Source of the DNA: Clostridia bacterium
GTDB taxonomy: Bacteria > Bacillota > Clostridia > Oscillospirales > Acutalibacteraceae
Length of the DNA stretch: 32,290 nucleotides
Direction: 5' to 3'
NCBI GenBank assembly: GCA_017473435.1
Contig: JAFULG010000024.1
Location: 1-32,290 of the forward strand
The position numbers were made by a program, and so were the translations under genes. The notes beneath the pieces are model-generated. The model searched no databases. It saw only the letters and a list, made by a program, of their open reading frames with translations, and was not told the DNA's origin. Shown one piece after another: positions 30,063 to 32,290 of the stretch (its first letter is position 1; every line of letters begins with the position of its first letter).

Positions 30063-30466
30063 ATGAACAAAAATCGATTTTATCAGTTGCTCTTACCTTG
30101 ATTTTATGTGTCGCTATTGTTCTTGCTCTTCCTACAGAAGTAAAAGTCAATATTGAAGGAAACTCTCTGCCTGCCGGCCCCGTATCAGGTAGCAGCTCAC
30201 AAACAGCACAGCCGGTTGTCACGACAACCTCTCAGCCCACAACTCAGAAAGCAGCCGATTCAGTTTTTCAGGCTGCACAGAATGTTGCAGATAAGGTTGA
30301 AACCGTTATCACCGGAAACCCCACCGGTAATAAAGAAATTATTGAGCAATACGTTGCTCACCAACACGAAGTCGTTTTGCGCAAAACAAAATATGACCTT
30401 GAAAAGGCAGAAGATAAACACCACATTTTGCTTGGTCTTGTTATTGCACAAAACAACATGCCGTGA
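30063..30466 (+). pseudogene. Frameshifted secreted protein gene ending in a gyrase fragment
   Basis: The gene has AAAGGAG before ATG 30063, but the ATG frame closes after 12 codons. If the A run at 30069-30073 had six instead of five bases, the frame would read M-N-K-K-S-I-L-S-V-A-L-T-L-I-L-C-V-A-I-V-L-A-L-P, a fine signal peptide, and continue into a Thr/Gln/Ser-rich linker and A-Q-N-V-A-D-K-V-E-T-V. That fits a small secreted or lipoprotein-like product. From about residue Y85 of the open frame (30350) the sequence is no longer this gene but gyrase A. Either a homopolymer error or a real frameshift explains the start; a chimeric join explains the end. The position, 18 bp after hydA, suggests the operon's next gene by chance or readthrough. 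Confidence 0.7.
30350..30460 (+). other. DNA gyrase/topoisomerase IV subunit A fragment (about 37 codons)
   Basis: The plus-strand reading Y-V-A-H-Q-H-E-V-V-L-R-K-T-K-Y-D-L-E-K-A, then E-D-K-H-H-I-L-L-G-L-V-I-A-Q-N-N-M, matches the conserved GyrA/ParC stretch (H-x-x-E-V-V-x-R-R-T … L-x-K-A-E-x-R-A-H-I-L-E-G-L-x-I-A). Only about 110 bp of it exist, joined to unrelated sequence at both ends. It has no start of its own. It is best read as a foreign piece from a misassembly or recombination, not a working gene. Confidence 0.8.
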
Positions 30467-32290
30467 AGTCTATCTGTCACAACAAGCTTTGCCTTGCAAA
30501 ATTCATTCAATAATTTATTTATTTCCATCTTTCTATTTTTTCTTGAAATGCTTCTGTCCACAATCGTATCTAAAGCTCTGTATGAGATATTGTTATTACA
30601 ACAATAATTATAAACTATTTCATGCGTATTTGAATGGATTTTCTCTTTATCCATTCTAAAACAACTTACAATACCCTCTCTCTCATATTTTGTCTCATAG
30701 CCTTCAGCGTATAATGCCATATCTGGTGAAAGCAAATTATATTCCATTTTCGAAATATTATCCACAAAAAACCTATAGGAATAGTCTTCTCTATGTATAT
30801 ATAAGATGTTGTCATATTTTTCAAAAAACGCTTTATCCTGCATAACAGAATAAGAAAAATTATCCGAACTATAAAAAAAGCTTTGAGGTAGAAATACCTT
30901 TTTGTTCTCTTGAAAATTATCAATAATTTCTTTCACTCGATTGCTTTCAAGCGTCCATAAATCACCCATAAAACCGCCACCAACAAACAACAATACATCT
31001 TCTGGTGTTAGTTTGCTTTTTATAATATCCTTAGTAGCATCCCACTGCCTTCCTGACACTTCAATAATATCATATTGCTTAAAATATTTTTTCAGGAACT
31101 CAATTGCCTTTTCAGCAAGAATTTGATCTCCAATATTTCCATAATCGGCAGTATTTAGAAGAACTATCCTTCTCTTTTGACTTTGAGTAATATTATTACT
31201 TTTTTTTATAAATTCTTCTCTAGAACCTTGTCTATCATCCGGATACTCCCATATTATCTTTTTTGAGTCGACTCCCCATGAAGTTAGATTTTCAGCAATT
31301 TCGTCAGCCACAGCTTTGCTCTGCACAGCAAGCAAAATCACATCATATTCTTTGTCCAATAATCTTTTAATTGGTTGAACATCATAACCTTCTTTTACAT
31401 AATTATTCCATAAATTATCCACCCAAACAACAAGCTCACAATATTCTCCATTCTTAATTTGTTCAAAATATGACTTTCCTACCCCACCAGCTCCAAACAT
31501 AGCAATTTGGGAGTTTTTCTTTATGGCTCCAAACGGGAATCTAAAAAAAGCCTTACTTGTATACGTAATACGATCACCATACATTTTCTTATAAATATCT
31601 TTTTCTTTCTCTGGTGCATGAGAATATATAGTTCTCAACTTATCCAAAAGAACTCCATATTCACAAGATAATATTTCAGACTTCACCTGTTCAGCTTCTC
31701 TTTCTATTTTTTTCATAATTTCATCAGGTGATTCTATATTCTCTTTTACAAGATTATAGTTTCGCCACAAATTATTGTAATGGCTAACACTCATCTCGTA
31801 ATATTCTTTTATCAAATTATTATCCTTAAAGAACTTACATTTTAGTCTTGATGCTTCAATACTATCCAAGCGCTCTATGGAAAACTTTTTTCCAATTATA
31901 CTATCCGCCCTCTGCAGATACCAATACAAATACTGGTTGCTTATTGCTATTCTTTTTGATTCCCAAAACAACTTATGAGTAGTGTAAGAATCTTCATGTA
32001 TCTTTCCTTCAGGGAATCTTATTTCATCAAAGATATGCCTTCTATACAACTTATTCCATGCAACAATATATCTAACCGACTCAAAACCCATATATGTTTT
32101 TGCCAACATCTCTTTAGGCTCAAAAACGTGAACATATTCAACCTTTTGTGGTGGCAATATGTCCTCTTCACCTCTAACCATCAAAAAATCACACTGAGCT
32201 ATGTCTGCATTATTTTCTTTGCACAATTTTAATAAATAGGACATAAAATATGGATGTAGCATATCATCACTATCAACAAAAGATATATAA
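30358..32290 (-). CDS. Glycosyltransferase/polysaccharide pyruvyltransferase fusion, partial at both ends
   Basis: The frame is open to the right edge. Reading in from it gives Y-I-S-F-V-D-S-D-D-M-L-H, the DxD motif of a GT2 glycosyltransferase, so the real start is outside the window and an ATG at 32262 is not the start. A GT2 C-terminal helical region follows, then a Rossmann-like segment (I-A-M-F-G-A-G-G-V-G-K), then a pyruvyltransferase domain of the CsaB type (N-T-A-D-Y-G-N-I-G-D-Q-I-L-A; V-G-G-G-F-M-G-D-L-W; V-V-T-D-R-L-H-G-M-L-F-C-A-I-T). Homology stops at about 30439; the last ~27 codons are only the antisense of the gyrase fragment, so the true C-terminus is missing. The role is probably surface or teichoic-type polysaccharide synthesis. 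The region is clearly more AT-rich than the rest of the window. Confidence 0.8.
   Translation of the reverse strand, partial: YISFVDSDDMLHPYFMSYLLKLCKENNADIAQCDFLMVRGEEDILPPQKVEYVHVFEPKEMLAKTYMGFESVRYIVAWNKLYRRHIFDEIRFPEGKIHEDSYTTHKLFWESKRIAISNQYLYWYLQRADSIIGKKFSIERLDSIEASRLKCKFFKDNNLIKEYYEMSVSHYNNLWRNYNLVKENIESPDEIMKKIEREAEQVKSEILSCEYGVLLDKLRTIYSHAPEKEKDIYKKMYGDRITYTSKAFFRFPFGAIKKNSQIAMFGAGGVGKSYFEQIKNGEYCELVVWVDNLWNNYVKEGYDVQPIKRLLDKEYDVILLAVQSKAVADEIAENLTSWGVDSKKIIWEYPDDRQGSREEFIKKSNNITQSQKRRIVLLNTADYGNIGDQILAEKAIEFLKKYFKQYDIIEVSGRQWDATKDIIKSKLTPEDVLLFVGGGFMGDLWTLESNRVKEIIDNFQENKKVFLPQSFFYSSDNFSYSVMQDKAFFEKYDNILYIHREDYSYRFFVDNISKMEYNLLSPDMALYAEGYETKYEREGIVSCFRMDKEKIHSNTHEIVYNYCCNNNISYRALDTIVDRSISRKNRKMEINKLLNEFCKAKLVVTDRLHGMLFCAITRPSKMWCLSSAFSRSYFVLRKTTSCW

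Noticed and set aside
30260-30451. Minus-strand open frame of 63 codons as the pyruvyltransferase C-terminus in another frame
   Set aside because: The residues do not resemble the family's C-terminus, and the plus strand here clearly encodes gyrase A.
1-32290. CRISPR array, tRNA, rRNA, prophage or toxin-antitoxin module
   Set aside because: I saw no regularly spaced direct repeats, no cloverleaf-like or rRNA-like sequence, no phage genes and no typical toxin-antitoxin pair.

Overview
The window looks like a chromosomal segment of an anaerobic, probably gut-associated Clostridia bacterium (Oscillospirales/Ruminococcaceae-like is my best guess). The reasons are a five-gene [FeFe]-hydrogenase operon with the usual clostridial extra genes, a GGGtGRT/Fe-S scaffold pair, FeoAB with a small Cys-rich partner, strong AAGGAGG ribosome-binding sites and moderate GC. 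No rRNA, tRNA, CRISPR array, transposase or prophage gene was seen. Genus cannot be fixed by eye.

Layout. 1-1004 (minus): a NifU-like Fe-S scaffold gene followed by a GGGtGRT gene disrupted by a 275-bp tandem duplication. 1005-1442: non-coding, with a promoter and several hairpin repeats. 1443-3685 (minus): a lipoprotein and a GPH-type sugar symporter. 3804-6380 (minus): feoA-feoB-Cys-rich small protein, behind a consensus promoter with two metal-regulator-like operators. 6584-6880 (plus): a Dabb protein. 7085-9184 (minus): a secreted CHAP-like/lectin/FN3 protein. 9293-12379 (minus): araA and an FGGY kinase for L-arabinose use. 12627-15594 (plus): an anchored esterase, an orphan IolB-like isomerase and a TPR/membrane protein. 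15768-16784 (minus): ketopantoate-reductase-like. 16886-18175 (plus): a FAD-Rieske oxidoreductase. 18295-20832 (minus): GH2 beta-mannosidase. 20906-21913 (minus): DUF3048 lipoprotein. 22043-22186 (minus): an unlisted 47-residue gene with a perfect promoter, a Shine-Dalgarno and a terminator. 22250-23428 (minus): MFS transporter. 23598-24719 (plus): exported alkaline phosphatase. 25056-30044 (plus): NuoE-like, HATPase, 2Fe-2S protein, HydB, HydA, an NADH-linked and probably electron-bifurcating [FeFe] hydrogenase.

The biology is that of a fermenter: arabinose and mannoside use, ferrous iron uptake feeding Fe-S proteins, and H2 release to recycle NADH and ferredoxin. Three related palindromic repeats of up to about 178 bp (1376-1437, 6893-7070, 15593-15757) sit at gene 3' ends, two of them exactly between convergent genes.

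The right end should be read with caution. After hydA a secreted-protein gene carries a one-base frameshift, then runs into a fragment of about 37 residues of DNA gyrase subunit A, which in turn runs into the truncated 3' end of an opposite-strand, much more AT-rich glycosyltransferase/pyruvyltransferase gene that leaves the window. I think this is most likely an assembly chimera. The duplication at the left edge could also be an assembly effect, although base differences between its two copies argue for a real event.
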